From the NCBI GenBank assembly GCA_032358255.1, contig JAULBX010006109.1, forward strand, positions 62,328 to 126,327: a stretch of DNA of 64,000 nucleotides. The letters run 5' to 3'. A program made the position numbers and the translations under genes. Below are positions 1-10,121 of the stretch, one piece after another (position 1 is the stretch's first letter; each line of letters starts with the position of its first letter). Source of the DNA: Heterotrichella gracilis. Its lineage: Eukaryota > Sar > Xanthophyceae > Tribonematales > Xanthonemataceae. The notes beneath the pieces were generated by a model. It had not been told where the DNA came from and did no database searches. It was given only the letters and a program-made list of their open reading frames with translations.

Positions 1-66
1 GCAGGCTGCATCATGCCCCATCCTGCCCCATCCACACCCTCCAACCCCCATGACAGGATGCCCTAC

Positions 67-270
67 CTCCTCAAAGAATATGCCGTACAGGCCCGGGCTG
101 TTGGGCTTCAGGGAGCCAAGGTTGACGTCGATGGTGACGGGCTGGTTGCTCTCGGGAGTGGGGACGGAACCTACTGAAGGTGTGGTGGTGGGCTTGCTCA
201 GCGATGGGACTGCACAGGCTGTGGTGAGGACGCATCCCACCAGCACGATGGCAGCCTTAGCGCACTTCAT
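67..270 (-). CDS. GH51 alpha-L-arabinofuranosidase, first exon only (gene runs off left edge)
   Basis: The exon runs from an ATG at 270 to a GT donor at 66-65, giving 68 codons in phase 0. It starts with a hydrophobic signal peptide (about residues 1-20, ending near TACA), followed by a Ser/Thr/Pro linker. It then enters a segment ending GLYGIFFEE (about residues 60-68). That FGIFFEE-type block after a Pro-Gly-Leu turn is characteristic of the N-terminal part of GH51 alpha-L-arabinofuranosidases, which remove arabinofuranosyl side chains from wall polysaccharides and glycoproteins. The signal peptide predicts secretion. The catalytic domain lies outside the window, so activity cannot be judged. 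The gene is divergent from the SDR gene, with about 820 bp between start codons. The family call rests on one short motif block plus the secretory leader. Confidence 0.6.
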
Positions 271-940
271 GATGGTGAATTGCAATTCTTTTCAGGGGAG
301 AGAGTGGGTGTGCAAGTACCCAGGTGCGTTTCAGTTGCGAGTGTTGGGGGTGGGGCCTGAGGACGGAGATAGGGTGTCTCGCATGCGGTGTTGGTGCCAA
401 AAGTTGCTGCCTGCTGACGTGTCGGGTCCTGTTACTGTGTCACGATGCCCAAGTACCACTGCAAGTGTATTCGTACTACTCCTTTCCGTCCGTTCAACTC
501 AGTCGAGCTGTTTCAGCTATTGCAAGCCTATTGCGACCGTCTGAAGGTCGCATGAGAGTCGCCCAGCATTGCACCCTACACGTGGGTCTTGTACACAGGC
601 CCTTATTGAGTTCTCGCCTGCTGGTGCGAGTGTCTGTGAAGCGCTGGTGGCATCAAGCACGCGTTGCAAAGGCATGCATTGCCAACCACGATGCTCCGAA
701 ACAGTTGACGAAAGGGGCGGCAGGCAGTCGAGGACTGCGGGGATGGGGATTTCGTGCAACACAACCATCGTAAAACGAATTTGCGCCTTATGCATGCGTT
801 GCACAAGTGCTTGGCCAATACCAAGCGTGGTCACTAGTAGCGTGCACAGTAGCGGTGCTTGATCCTCCAAGGCTGCCGGTGCAAAATTGACGAGAAATTT
901 TCCTGTCCAAAATAACACAGTATCTTTGCTTGGAGAAAAT

Positions 941-967
941 CTAGCTCGCGCTTGAGCTAGGTATAAA
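941..967 (+). promoter_or_regulatory. Candidate core promoter of the SDR gene: inverted repeat plus TATA box
   Basis: A TATAAA at 962-967 lies about 120 bp upstream of the SDR start codon. Directly before it, 941-960 is a 20-bp hairpin with perfect 7-bp arms (CTAGCTC / GAGCTAG) around a 6-base loop. The placement fits a core promoter with an adjacent palindromic site in the intergenic space shared with the divergent GH51 gene. Function is inferred from position only. Confidence 0.35.
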
Positions 968-1088
968 GGTTTAAACAGACGCTATCATACGTTGTTCAAC
1001 TGAGGGAAGTGGTCGGTGTATCGTCATTTGGTGGACGTTACTCTATCCATAGTCTGGACGACCTAGTACATCAGCAGTAGTGGGAACC

Positions 1089-4000
1089 ATGTCGCTGCCC
1101 TCTGAGCTCTACAAGCCCTACTCTATCAAAGACCAAGTAGTCCTCATAACAGGTACACCGACCCAACCTTATGTTGAACAGTGATTAAAAAGTACTTCCA
1201 GGCATACCTGTGATTCTTCTTCGTACCACATGCAACACTGCATGCTCGCATTGCATTGGTACACCCCACTTCTCCAGTAGGGTATGCATACGTATGCACT
1301 GTACGCTTGCTACCCTGCACCATGCGAAACTCTTGCACACTCGTACCTCAGCTTCACACCCCGCTACTTGCACTGCTGCACTTGCCTCACCTCCACGTTA
1401 GGGTTCAGGGTTTCGTGACACCACCCTCGCCTGCACCTCCTCTGCACGCAAAAGCAAATAACACTTGAAACCGATGTCTGCCCAGTTAATATACTTGTGT
1501 CATGACTACGGTAACACTCCTGCGCCCTCAATCTAGACCCTAAACCCTAATCATAAACCCTAAGCTCCTGCGCAACCCCCCACCTAGGTGCCAGCAGCGG
1601 CATCGGAGAGGCCTGCGCATGGCGATTTGCCGAGGCGGGGTGCAGGCTCATTCTGGTGGCACGCACAGCCGCCAAGCTTGCTGCGTTGAAGAAGGACATC
1701 GGGGCAAAGTACCAGGTGGGTTGACAGGTCATCGAGGGTTATTAGGGTTTTAAAGGGGGCTGAGGATTCTTTGGGCTGGCTGTGATGGCACGTAGGGGTG
1801 GTGCTGAGCCCCGCCCCCTGCACCCAGCTGCACTCCATCGGATTTAGGGTTTTGAGGGTTTGGAAGTGGCAGAGATCAAGTACTGGGTCGGTTGGGGGGT
1901 GTTCATATCATCAGTGATTCGTGAAGGTGGGGACCTCGCAGTGCGCTCCCTCCTGGGCTTTGCCCCCATCCATTTGGGGTTGCGGAATTATGCGACTTCC
2001 TGATCCCCTCTATCATCAACCCCCCTGTAGGTCCCCGTCATCTGCATGCCCCTTGACGTGCGGGAGCTGGATCGTGTGAAGACCCTGCCCCTGCACCTGC
2101 CCCCCGAGTTTGAGGATGTGGACATTCTGGTGAACAACGCGGGGCTGGCGCTGGGGGTGGCGCCAGTCACAGAGAACAGCATGGAGGTGAGGGGTGCTGT
2201 GGGGTTGGTGTGGGATGTTGAGGTTTCAGGGATACTGCGAGGTTTCTAAGAGTTTTCTGTGTTTTCTGAGGTTTAACACCTTGATTGCTCCCGAGGTGGC
2301 AGGACCCCATGACAGTCAATGTTGGTGCATGGGCGCGTTGCACTCCGAAAATGGCGCGCTGCGCTCATAACAACACTCTTGAGGGTATCAGGGCTCGGGA
2401 AGGCTCGTGGGACCCATGGTCATGAGTTTGGCCAATGTCATGCTCACAGTTGATCGAACCTGATCCAATTTAGAGACATGACAGAGACCGGTGCAGCAAT
2501 CGCGCTATTTGGATGCAACCTGATCAAATCTTCTGATTGCGCTTACTAACCAGACGCGCATCACCCGATCGCAGGTCCTGATGACCATGATGGAGACCGA
2601 CATCAGTGCCACAACCGATCAAACCTGATCCTAGCCCTCTGATCATACTTAATCATCCTCTGATCGCAGGACCTGATGACCATGATGGAGACCAATGTGA
2701 TGGCTGTGGCTGCGTTCACTCAGGTGTTCACACCCGGCATGGTTCAGCGCAACAGGGGGCACGTGGTCAACATCAGCTCGGTGGCGGGACAGGAGGCGTA
2801 CGCAGGTGTGCTTGGCGGCTGGGGCCCCGAACAACTTGAATTTTCGACCCTTACCTGAATCCTGTCCAGTAGCAACCCTAGACCCTGACCACTAGCAACC
2901 CATGCCTGAGAAGCCTAACCAATGTGCACCCTTGAAGTGCGTGGATGAGCCACCACTCCTGTGCCTCGATTTGAAACCAGCAGCAGCGGAAAGTCACTCC
3001 CCGCCAACTGGCAGAGGCCGAAAACCAAGAAAGCAGATAACATGTTTTCATTGATATAAATAGATAGATGAATTCATGAAATTGATACCTAACAGCACAT
3101 CAACTCCTCCTCCCTTCCTCCCTGCCCGCAGGTGGCAGTGGGTGTCGGCATCCTGAAAACAGTCGCCTTTTGACATCAGCCACAATTCCACTCCTCCCCC
3201 GCAAGTGTCAGCAACCCACCTTCACTCCCGTTCACCCCCTCTTTTCTCCCCTTGCAGGTGGCAGTGGGTACTGCGCCAGCAAGTTTGCCCTGGACGCCTT
3301 CACCACAGCTGCCAGGCACGACCTGGTGGCCAGCAGCGGGGTGAGGGTCACAGCAATCAGCCCAGGGGCGGTAAGCACACAAACCCTAAACCCTAGAACA
3401 ACCCTAAAACCCTAAGCAGCGGGGTCAGGGTCACAGCAATCAGCCCAGGGGCGGTGCGCACACAAACCCTAAACCCTAGTAAACCCTAAAACCCTAAGCA
3501 GCGGGGTCAGGGTCACCGCCATCAGCCCGGGGGCGCGGTTCGCACATGAACCCTAGCGAAACCCTAGCATAACCCTGCAGACCCGGGCCACTATCTGCCA
3601 TGTGGCCAAACCTGCGCAACCCCATGATGCCCGTGTAACCACCAACCGTTTCTGACAATCGATCATGGTGTTGTGTTCATCTCCCACTTATGCATGTGCC
3701 CAACATCCATTTCTGACCCCTGGTCATGTTGCTTTGTGTCCCCCCAGGTGAAGACCAACTTCAGCAACGTGCGGTTTGGTGGGGACACCCAAAAGGCAGA
3801 TGCTGTGTACCAGGGCATTGTGCCGATGGTGGCTGAGGATGTGGCGGATAATGTGCTGTACGCAGTCACACGGTAAGGGTTTAGGAGCTAGGGTTTATTT
3901 GGGATTTGATGGTGGGTGTGAGGTGGTATTGTGCCACTGGTGGCGGAGGATGTGGCGGTGTGTGTGTGGTGTATGCAGTACCATGAAGTGGGGTTATGGG

Positions 4001-4356
4001 TGGGTTGTGGTAGGGTTTTGCCCAGGCTGCGGGCACATGAACGGGGTCATTGCAAGCAGCCATGCCAAAGCGTGTGCTGTGCGATCCATTGGCATGCTCG
4101 CCCCTACCGTCAACGACCTCATGCACTGCGCACTTGCTCCCCTTGTCCCTTGTCTTCCTGATAAGAGTAGGAATAAGAAATGATACTGTGAGTAGTGACG
4201 CTGAGAAGGCGACTTACAACGCGAATTTCTTCCTGATGCTGACCTCCCCTTCCCCCCCTTGTCCCCAGGCCCCAGCACGTGCAGATCGCTGACATCGTGA
4301 GCTACGCCACGCTGCAGTGCTCCGCCAAGGGTCTGGCTAGGGTATTGGATAGCTGA
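1089..4356 (+). CDS. Short-chain dehydrogenase/reductase (NADP-dependent 3-hydroxy acid / serine dehydrogenase type)
   Basis: Seven exons join in phase: 1089-1152, 1588-1715, 2031-2186, 2670-2805, 3258-3370, 3748-3872 and 4269-4356, giving 269 residues, the usual length of a classical SDR. The nucleotide-binding TGASSGIG is split across the exon 1/2 junction (about residues 21-28). NNAG follows in exon 3. The catalytic Ser (about 153, in NISSVAG) and the YxxxK pair (Tyr about 166, Lys about 170, in GYCASK) are all present, so the enzyme looks functional. Overall shape, including the VNNAGLALG and ISPGAVKTNFS segments, resembles YdfG/YMR226C-type soluble enzymes that oxidise serine and 3-hydroxy acids with NADP; the exact substrate is not deducible. 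No targeting peptide is obvious, suggesting a cytosolic protein. Introns contain many copies of exon edges (listed separately). Exon boundaries are secure because phases match throughout. Confidence 0.88.
2568..2604 (+). repeat. Echo of SDR exon 4 5' edge with splice acceptor
   Basis: About 96 bp before the true exon 4 acceptor, 2568-2604 repeats the last intron bases (tcgcag) and the first roughly 27 coding bases of exon 4 (original 2664-2700), almost without change. The copy stays open for only a few codons and has no donor, so it looks like a decoy acceptor rather than an alternative exon. Confidence 0.75.
3126..3560 (+). repeat. Echoes of SDR exon 5: one of the 5' edge, two of the 3' edge (82-83 bp period)
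   Basis: A partial copy of the exon 5 acceptor and first codons lies at about 3126-3150 (original 3252-3275). On the other side, the exon 3' end, its donor and following intron DNA occur three times in tandem: the original from 3333 (donor at 3371) and copies from 3416 and 3498. Each unit is 82-83 bp and is closed by CCCTAAACCCTA-type heptamers. The second copy keeps a GTGCGC donor-like site; the third has lost it. Confidence 0.8.
3925..3985 (+). repeat. Echo of SDR exon 6 3' half
   Basis: This diverged copy of the last roughly 60 coding bases of exon 6 (original about 3814-3872, encoding [10 protein letters not shown]) lies 110 bp downstream in the intron. The stretch ggtggcggaggatgtggcgg is clearly recognisable, but the reading frame is broken. 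Confidence 0.65.
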
Positions 4357-4406
4357 GGGGGTGACACCTGGCACTGGGCGATGGGTTTAGGGTTTAGGGT
4401 TTAGGG

Positions 4407-4490
4407 TCAGAGTGCTCTGCCAAGGGATGGCGCTGCCAAAGCGCTACCTAGGGTATTGGACAGCTGAAAGGGTGACACGTGGCGCTGAAT
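4407..4490 (+). repeat. Echo of SDR terminal exon including stop codon, with TTTAGGG run
   Basis: A short run of GGGTTTA heptamers (4383-4407) leads into a second, diverged copy of the last roughly 60 bp of exon 7 and the start of the 3' UTR (original about 4315-4377). The copy retains the sequence around the stop codon (tattggacagctga). It lies outside the open reading frame. Confidence 0.7.
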
Positions 4491-4641
4491 TATGCATGCA
4501 GCTGGTGGGGGGACAAGGGTACTGGATCAACATTTTTGCCTGTGCAAGGGTAAATAGATAGTAAATGTAGGAGTGAATAGGGCAGTCTTGTGGCCTGTAT
4601 GAGTACGGCATTCGCTGCTGCTTTGGTTCGGCAGCCTACCT

Positions 4642-4646
4642 TGTAA
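4642..4646 (+). promoter_or_regulatory. TGTAA polyadenylation signal candidate for the SDR gene
   Basis: TGTAA is the usual poly(A) signal of chlorophyte algae. This copy lies about 285 bp after the SDR stop codon. Five-base matches are common by chance, so this is tentative. Confidence 0.2.
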
Positions 4647-5842
4647 GTACACCGTATGGAAGTGCAGCTCCTGTTCGCTTACACACACACACGAGTGGTG
4701 ATGGGGTCCAGAGGGCATGGGCACTGCAGGCAACCTCCACCCTGGAGAAGGAAAGAAAGAATACGCAACCACACACTGCGGCACACCACGAGCCAGCAGT
4801 CTACCGCCTACACCACTTGTACCACGTAACAACTGCTTTGCCTTTTTGACCTTTTCCTGGGTGTATAACAATGTAGCTGGACTAGGTGACAGGGCTGCAC
4901 CTCAATAGATGCAAGCCCTGAAAATGCAGACGCTTTCACGCTTGGAGCTGCCCACACTTTGGTTCTCCTTTCTAGCGGTCTTTGGCAATGCTTCGCACAG
5001 GCATGGCGCACGTCAAGAGAGAAGTAGCAGGGTCTAGGGTTTAGGGTCCACCCCTATTAAACCTCACTGATATGCACCCGGAATGGGCCAGTGTTTTGTC
5101 CAGTTTCCTTCCAACTTACTGGCCCATTCCTGGGTGTATAACAATATAGCTGGTCTAGGGTGAGGGTTCACCCTTTTTTACCTCCACTATTATGTACCCC
5201 GGAATGGGCCGGTGATTTTAAAATTTGTCCAATTTTCTTCCAACGTACTAAGTTGGGAGGAAACCCTAAACCCTAGGAATTTGGCTGTGGGAAGGAACAT
5301 TGCACCTTTGGCTTCCAAGCAACACTTCTCAAGCCAGGTATCAAGTTGAGTGACTTAAGTAATACCCTTAAACCACAACCCAACATATTGAAAGTATCCA
5401 GCTGGCGAGGTAGTTGCAGCCCACCTGTTGTGCCAGTTTCTTCTCTGTCCGAGTCACTGCTCGTGCAAGGCCAGATTGATACCAGAGGAACACTTGTACA
5501 AGCTGTCAAGTGTCGTAACCAGGGCTGGTGTAAGTCCAGCAAGGTTTCTGCCACCGTGGACCACTTTGGTTAGGTTTGCAGCGCAGCAGTGAGGTCACAG
5601 AGCGGCCCTAACGCACCCCAGGAGCGTGCAACATCCATGGACATATGCTGCAGAAATGCGTAGCGTCACGGCACCAGGAGTAAGGACCGACGTGGCTCAG
5701 TCTTTTGCAAAGATCTTCGTGGCTGATCCAGTTTGAAATACTCCTTTCCTACCGTGACGCATACGCCAGCCAGCCACTTCGGCACAACAGCAGTCGAGCT
5801 TTCGCCCCACAGCAGTCCTGTCTCCAGCTGACGATAGCGTGA

Positions 5843-8550
5843 ATGATGTCAGTTTTGAAGTCAGCCATCTGCATTGCTTGTCTGTTGGCGAGCCTGTCAC
5901 TGGTCGCATGCCAGTTCCAGGATGGCGAATATGTGCCCACTGCGCGGAGAGCGCAGTTTCACGGGGTGAGTGTTGACTGAAGCTGGCCAAAAACCTTTTC
6001 TAATCCTTACAACTATTCTCAGTTTTACAGTTGAAGCGCCAGTCGATCTGTAGCTGAGTGTGAAGGGCGTTCAAGGGGTCATATGCATGCACTACGTTAT
6101 ATGCATGCGTGCACTCACAGTACTTTACCACCACCACCTGTTGTATTTTCAACTGTGGTTTCGAGTGCCTTATCTTGCACTTCAAATTGCCTGCCAGTTA
6201 TTTCTGTGCCACACGTCTGTATCCATTTATATTTTGACGCAACCCAATTGGGTGCAAGGCAATTGGGTTTTAATCATCCACCAAGCCCTCCACCCAGTCA
6301 CGGACACGTTCACACCCTCAGACCCACCTAGGTGTATGGACCATATTCAGCACGACCAACAGAATCCTGTAGCCAGGGCAGGGAACACCAAGTTGGTTGG
6401 TTGGTTGCCATGCCATCGAACCAGCTACCAAGGCCACCCCCTTGAGGTGGTGCGGGTGACCAATGTGCAACCATAGCCTGTGCATGGCCTGTCTGTGCAC
6501 GTGCTGCCAACGCACCCACCCAACGCCACATGCAGACCCTGGACCACCAACCCCAAACCCCAACTAAAGCCCTAAACCCTTGCCACCAGAACCCAAACCC
6601 AGTCAACCGTCGCGCCGACATGGACCTCACTCCCTCCTTTTAACCCCATTCCCCTCCACCCCTTGCAGTCCCGCACGCAGTGGCACGACCTGCTGGGGAG
6701 GCACTGCCCCAGGTTTGCCAACGACCTGGTGGTAAGGCAAAAACCCTACATCGTGAACCCTAACCCCAGTGCGCACAGCAACCTCTGCACCTGCCTGACA
6801 CATGCCATCCCTGCACCTGCACTGACCATTGCTTCGTACATCTGTGCTGCCTCAAGCCATGTGCAGGTGCAGCGCCCAATTGATGCAGTCATGGGTTGGG
6901 ATTTAGGGTGTTAGGGTCCCATCCCAAATTATGTGAACTATTGAAACCATATCAATACTATTGTGTACAGATTGCAAAATTGCTCAGAGAATAACATCTT
7001 TGATGGGTCCGCGGTGGAAGAAATGAAAGTGAAATTGATGGCCACCCCGGAAGCTGTTGAGCCCTGACCTCCCCTATTGGTTTCCCAGGTCACGGTCCCC
7101 CTGCCTCGCCCCCTGGGCTACACAAGTGCCGATGAGTACAAGCTGTCGCTGGCGTTTGATGGTACGGAAGGGGCCCTAAACTCTAAGCTCTATAATGGAC
7201 CCTACAGCCCTAAACGCAGGGAACCTGCACCCCCAGTGGCAAACACTCATGGGTATCCTGTTCTGCTCAGTACATCCCCAGCCAATCTGCTTTCGTTACA
7301 TTCAAACATTGCAATCCCAACCACCAAACAAAATAAGTACAGAGAAGTTAAAAATGTAACAACTATCAAGATAAATTAGAATAAAAACAAATTGTAGATA
7401 TCAACTTCAGTGTTTGTTCCCCTCCCCTGGTGCAGGTGAGCGTATCGTTACCCCCTGGCTGACCATCATCGGCAAGCGTGCCCCCGAGCACCCCATGGTG
7501 GATGTGGAGCTCACGCACACTGGGCCGGAGCTGAGGGCGGTCAACATCAATGTAAGGGTTTGGGTAGGGTCTGGGGTAGGGTCTCTAGGTTTGGGGTGAC
7601 AATAGTAGGGTCTGGCACTGTTTGGCACTGCACCTTGAGACTCTTGATGTGGCCTGCGCTTGAGATGACAAGAGATGGCTGGAGATTGTGGGGCATTGGG
7701 GATTCGCAGCATTGCTGTCCAGTGCAATGTACGCAAAGCCAACCCTAGGTCACAACCTAGCGCATTGATTTTCCTCACTGTGGCTTCCTTGCCGCGAGGT
7801 TGCATTGTCACAAAACAAGGGTTGCTTTGCACCCACATGAGCCGATCGCTGCACATCGCAACCTGGCAAGCGCACCCCAGTCAGGCGTTGTAAAAGGATA
7901 ATAACACAAACAAACAAAACAGTATATATTAAACATATTATAAAGATATATAAAATATCATCTATTGACACACACACGCACAATTACTCAAAACCCTGTA
8001 CCCTAGGTGTACCCTGTGCCGGACGAGTTCTACCACGACCACCAGGCCCTGTTTGCCACCTTCTCCAACGCCACTGCCTGGCCCAAGCACCTGCTGGTGT
8101 CATTCCACTGGCGCCACGTGAAGGAGGTGGATGCCGACTGGGGGCTGCTGGTGCTGTTCGGGACAGGTGGGGGTTAAGGGGATATGGGGGGTCAATTCAC
8201 TGGGTTATGTGAAGGAGGTGGGCACGTTCTGGCCGTTGGTGTGAATAAAAAAGGAAAACACTTCCTAGCCCAGCCTGTTGTCCACAAAGGAGCGTTGCTG
8301 AAGGCATGCACCACCAAGGCATCAATTGCGTGTGCCACTGGTCAGTTGCCTGCCGCGCTGCTGAATGGGTAAATAAACAAAGTTAACATTTCCGCCCTCT
8401 CTTGTCCCAGGCCTGCTGTCCATGCTCGTCTCCCTGCTGGCCATGGCCCGGTCCTACCACGAGAAGCTGGCGGCATTCCTGGAGGAGATGGTGTCAGACC
8501 CACTGACAGGGGGGGCAGGGGGGGATGGGCCGGCGGAGAAGGCCGACTAG
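5843..8550 (+). CDS. Secretory-pathway single-pass membrane protein, conserved plant/alga type, function unknown
   Basis: Six exons join in phase: 5843-5965, 6669-6731, 7089-7161, 7436-7551, 8007-8166 and 8411-8550, giving 224 residues. Exon 1 encodes a signal peptide (MSVLKSAICIACLLASL, ending near VAC). A lumenal domain of about 145 residues follows, with a conserved-looking block across the exon 1/2 junction (QFHGSRTQWHDLLGRHCPRF) and one N-glycosylation sequon at Asn146. One transmembrane helix (about 171-190) and a short Glu/Lys-containing tail close the protein, so topology is type I. Two consecutive ATGs begin the protein; either could be used. The arrangement recalls small uncharacterised Arabidopsis membrane proteins (At3g13410/At3g44150-like), a recollection I could not verify. 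The gene converges on the CAP gene. Phases are consistent, so the model is good although the function is not. Confidence 0.72.
8193..8250 (+). repeat. Echo of exon 5 3' part of the membrane-protein gene
   Basis: Just past the exon 5 donor, the intron repeats a diverged copy of about 8098-8155, the coding region for SFHWRHVKEVDADWG. The shared core is gtgaaggaggtggg at 8210-8222. Offset is about 95 bp. Confidence 0.6.
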
Positions 8551-9763
8551 GGGGCGTGAGGGGGGTTAATGGGCGGGGGTTTTGGGGCGGGGAGGGATGT
8601 GCAGACTGTCCTGCGCGTGGATTTTCTATGTATGGCAACACCGTAGAAGGATGGGTGCGGTGCATGTGCTGAGAGCGGCGTGGTTGGTGGGTGCCGCTAG
8701 GAGTGTGTGGCTGGCGGGGGCAGATTTCCAACGCCATGTGGCTTCAGGTGATGCATTTTCCAGCATACATCAGTCCATACAATGATCACCACATTCCAAG
8801 TGAAGCTCCCAAGCGCTGAATACGTGATGTGCTTGCAAATGGGAAGTGGCGGGGACGTGGTACAATTTTCAACATGCTGATGCGCAGCCAGTCGTTTGGG
8901 GCCTGGTGTGATAGTCAAAGGGTGTACCTTTTATGCGTGAGCAACCAGGCTAGCCGCAGTGCTGCTAGCGCCGACAAGGTGATGCATGAGAAGGTGCTGC
9001 GTTGCATCAATGCAATCGCTTGTGCACAGTCCATTAGGGCGCACTTGGAATTTGGTGTTACCGTAAGGGTTAGGGCAATGGGCGTTTGGCCCCATATGGA
9101 ACGTAAGCAACTGTTGTGTTACAGCAAAGTTTTTGGGAAAATGCAAATTGGATGCTCAGTAATACGACTGATTGGCTTGAACGACGTTTCTTGAATGTAA
9201 TGTCTGAACCAACCACCAACAAGTTTTGCCACCACAAGCCATTAAAAAGTCAGCACAATGTGTACATCACTGACTGTCACAGTCATACTACATGACGTTG
9301 CTTGCCAGCTGCAACTTGCAGCTTGAAGATCTTTGAAGGCACCCCAGAACCTTATGAATGTGCCCCTTATAAACCAAAGACAGCACAATGACTCTGAGTC
9401 AGAGGAAATTGCCACCTAGCCCGGTCACCATGGACCCCTTGCTGATCGGACCCTGCACTGCGGTCTGGAACTGCATGCAGGTGGCCGCATGTTGGGCGCA
9501 GGGCATATGCTGCTGCATGCACCTAAGTGCGCAGGGCATATGCTGCTCATGCACCTCAGGGCATAGGCTGCTGGCATGCACCCCACGAGGCTCTTTCCAC
9601 CCCCCTGTGGGTATTTAATCAATCTAATTTAGGCCCCCCCCCACACACACTCCAGCGAACTTGGGGAATGTCGACAGTCGAAGATCTTGGACGCATTCCA
9701 CACGCCCTACCCTGGGCCCATGGTCTCCCTCCAGGATGGCAGCATCCCACCCCACCCCACCCG

Positions 9764-10050
9764 TAGCCAGCTGACGCCATCCCCTTGACAATGCCGCTGC
9801 ACCCTAGCTGAGCACACAGTGTGCAGAGCCAATCAAGCTCCTAGCACTGAAGCCCCCCTTCCACCTCCCCATGCCCACACCACCCACCACACCCCGTCAC
9901 ATTCACCACTCACCACCTATTCGCCATCATATGACCATCACCATGCATGGTGTAATTGCGCGTTGGCGGTGAGGTGGGCCCCCACGCCCCCCTGCCCGTC
10001 GACAGCATCCCCTTGTCGCTGTGTTGGCTCAACACATGGCAGAGCCGTTC
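9764..10050 (-). repeat. Two decayed echoes of CAP exon 3
   Basis: The exon 3 segment encoding VLSQYSDNVLPPAG (original about 10170-10232) recurs at about 9990-10050, readable as VLSQHSDKGMLSTG, and a third, more decayed time at about 9764-9822. All are on the minus strand and lie beyond the probable stop codon at 10122. Confidence 0.6.
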
Positions 10051-10121
10051 GGTCTCCCCCTTGCGCCCCCCCCCTCTGCTCCCTCCGTATGCACACACCA
10101 CCACCCGTCACCATGTGGCAT

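Noticed and set aside
50-544. 164-codon plus-strand frame at left edge
   Set aside because: It is opposite the GH51 first exon, with no motif or leader of its own.
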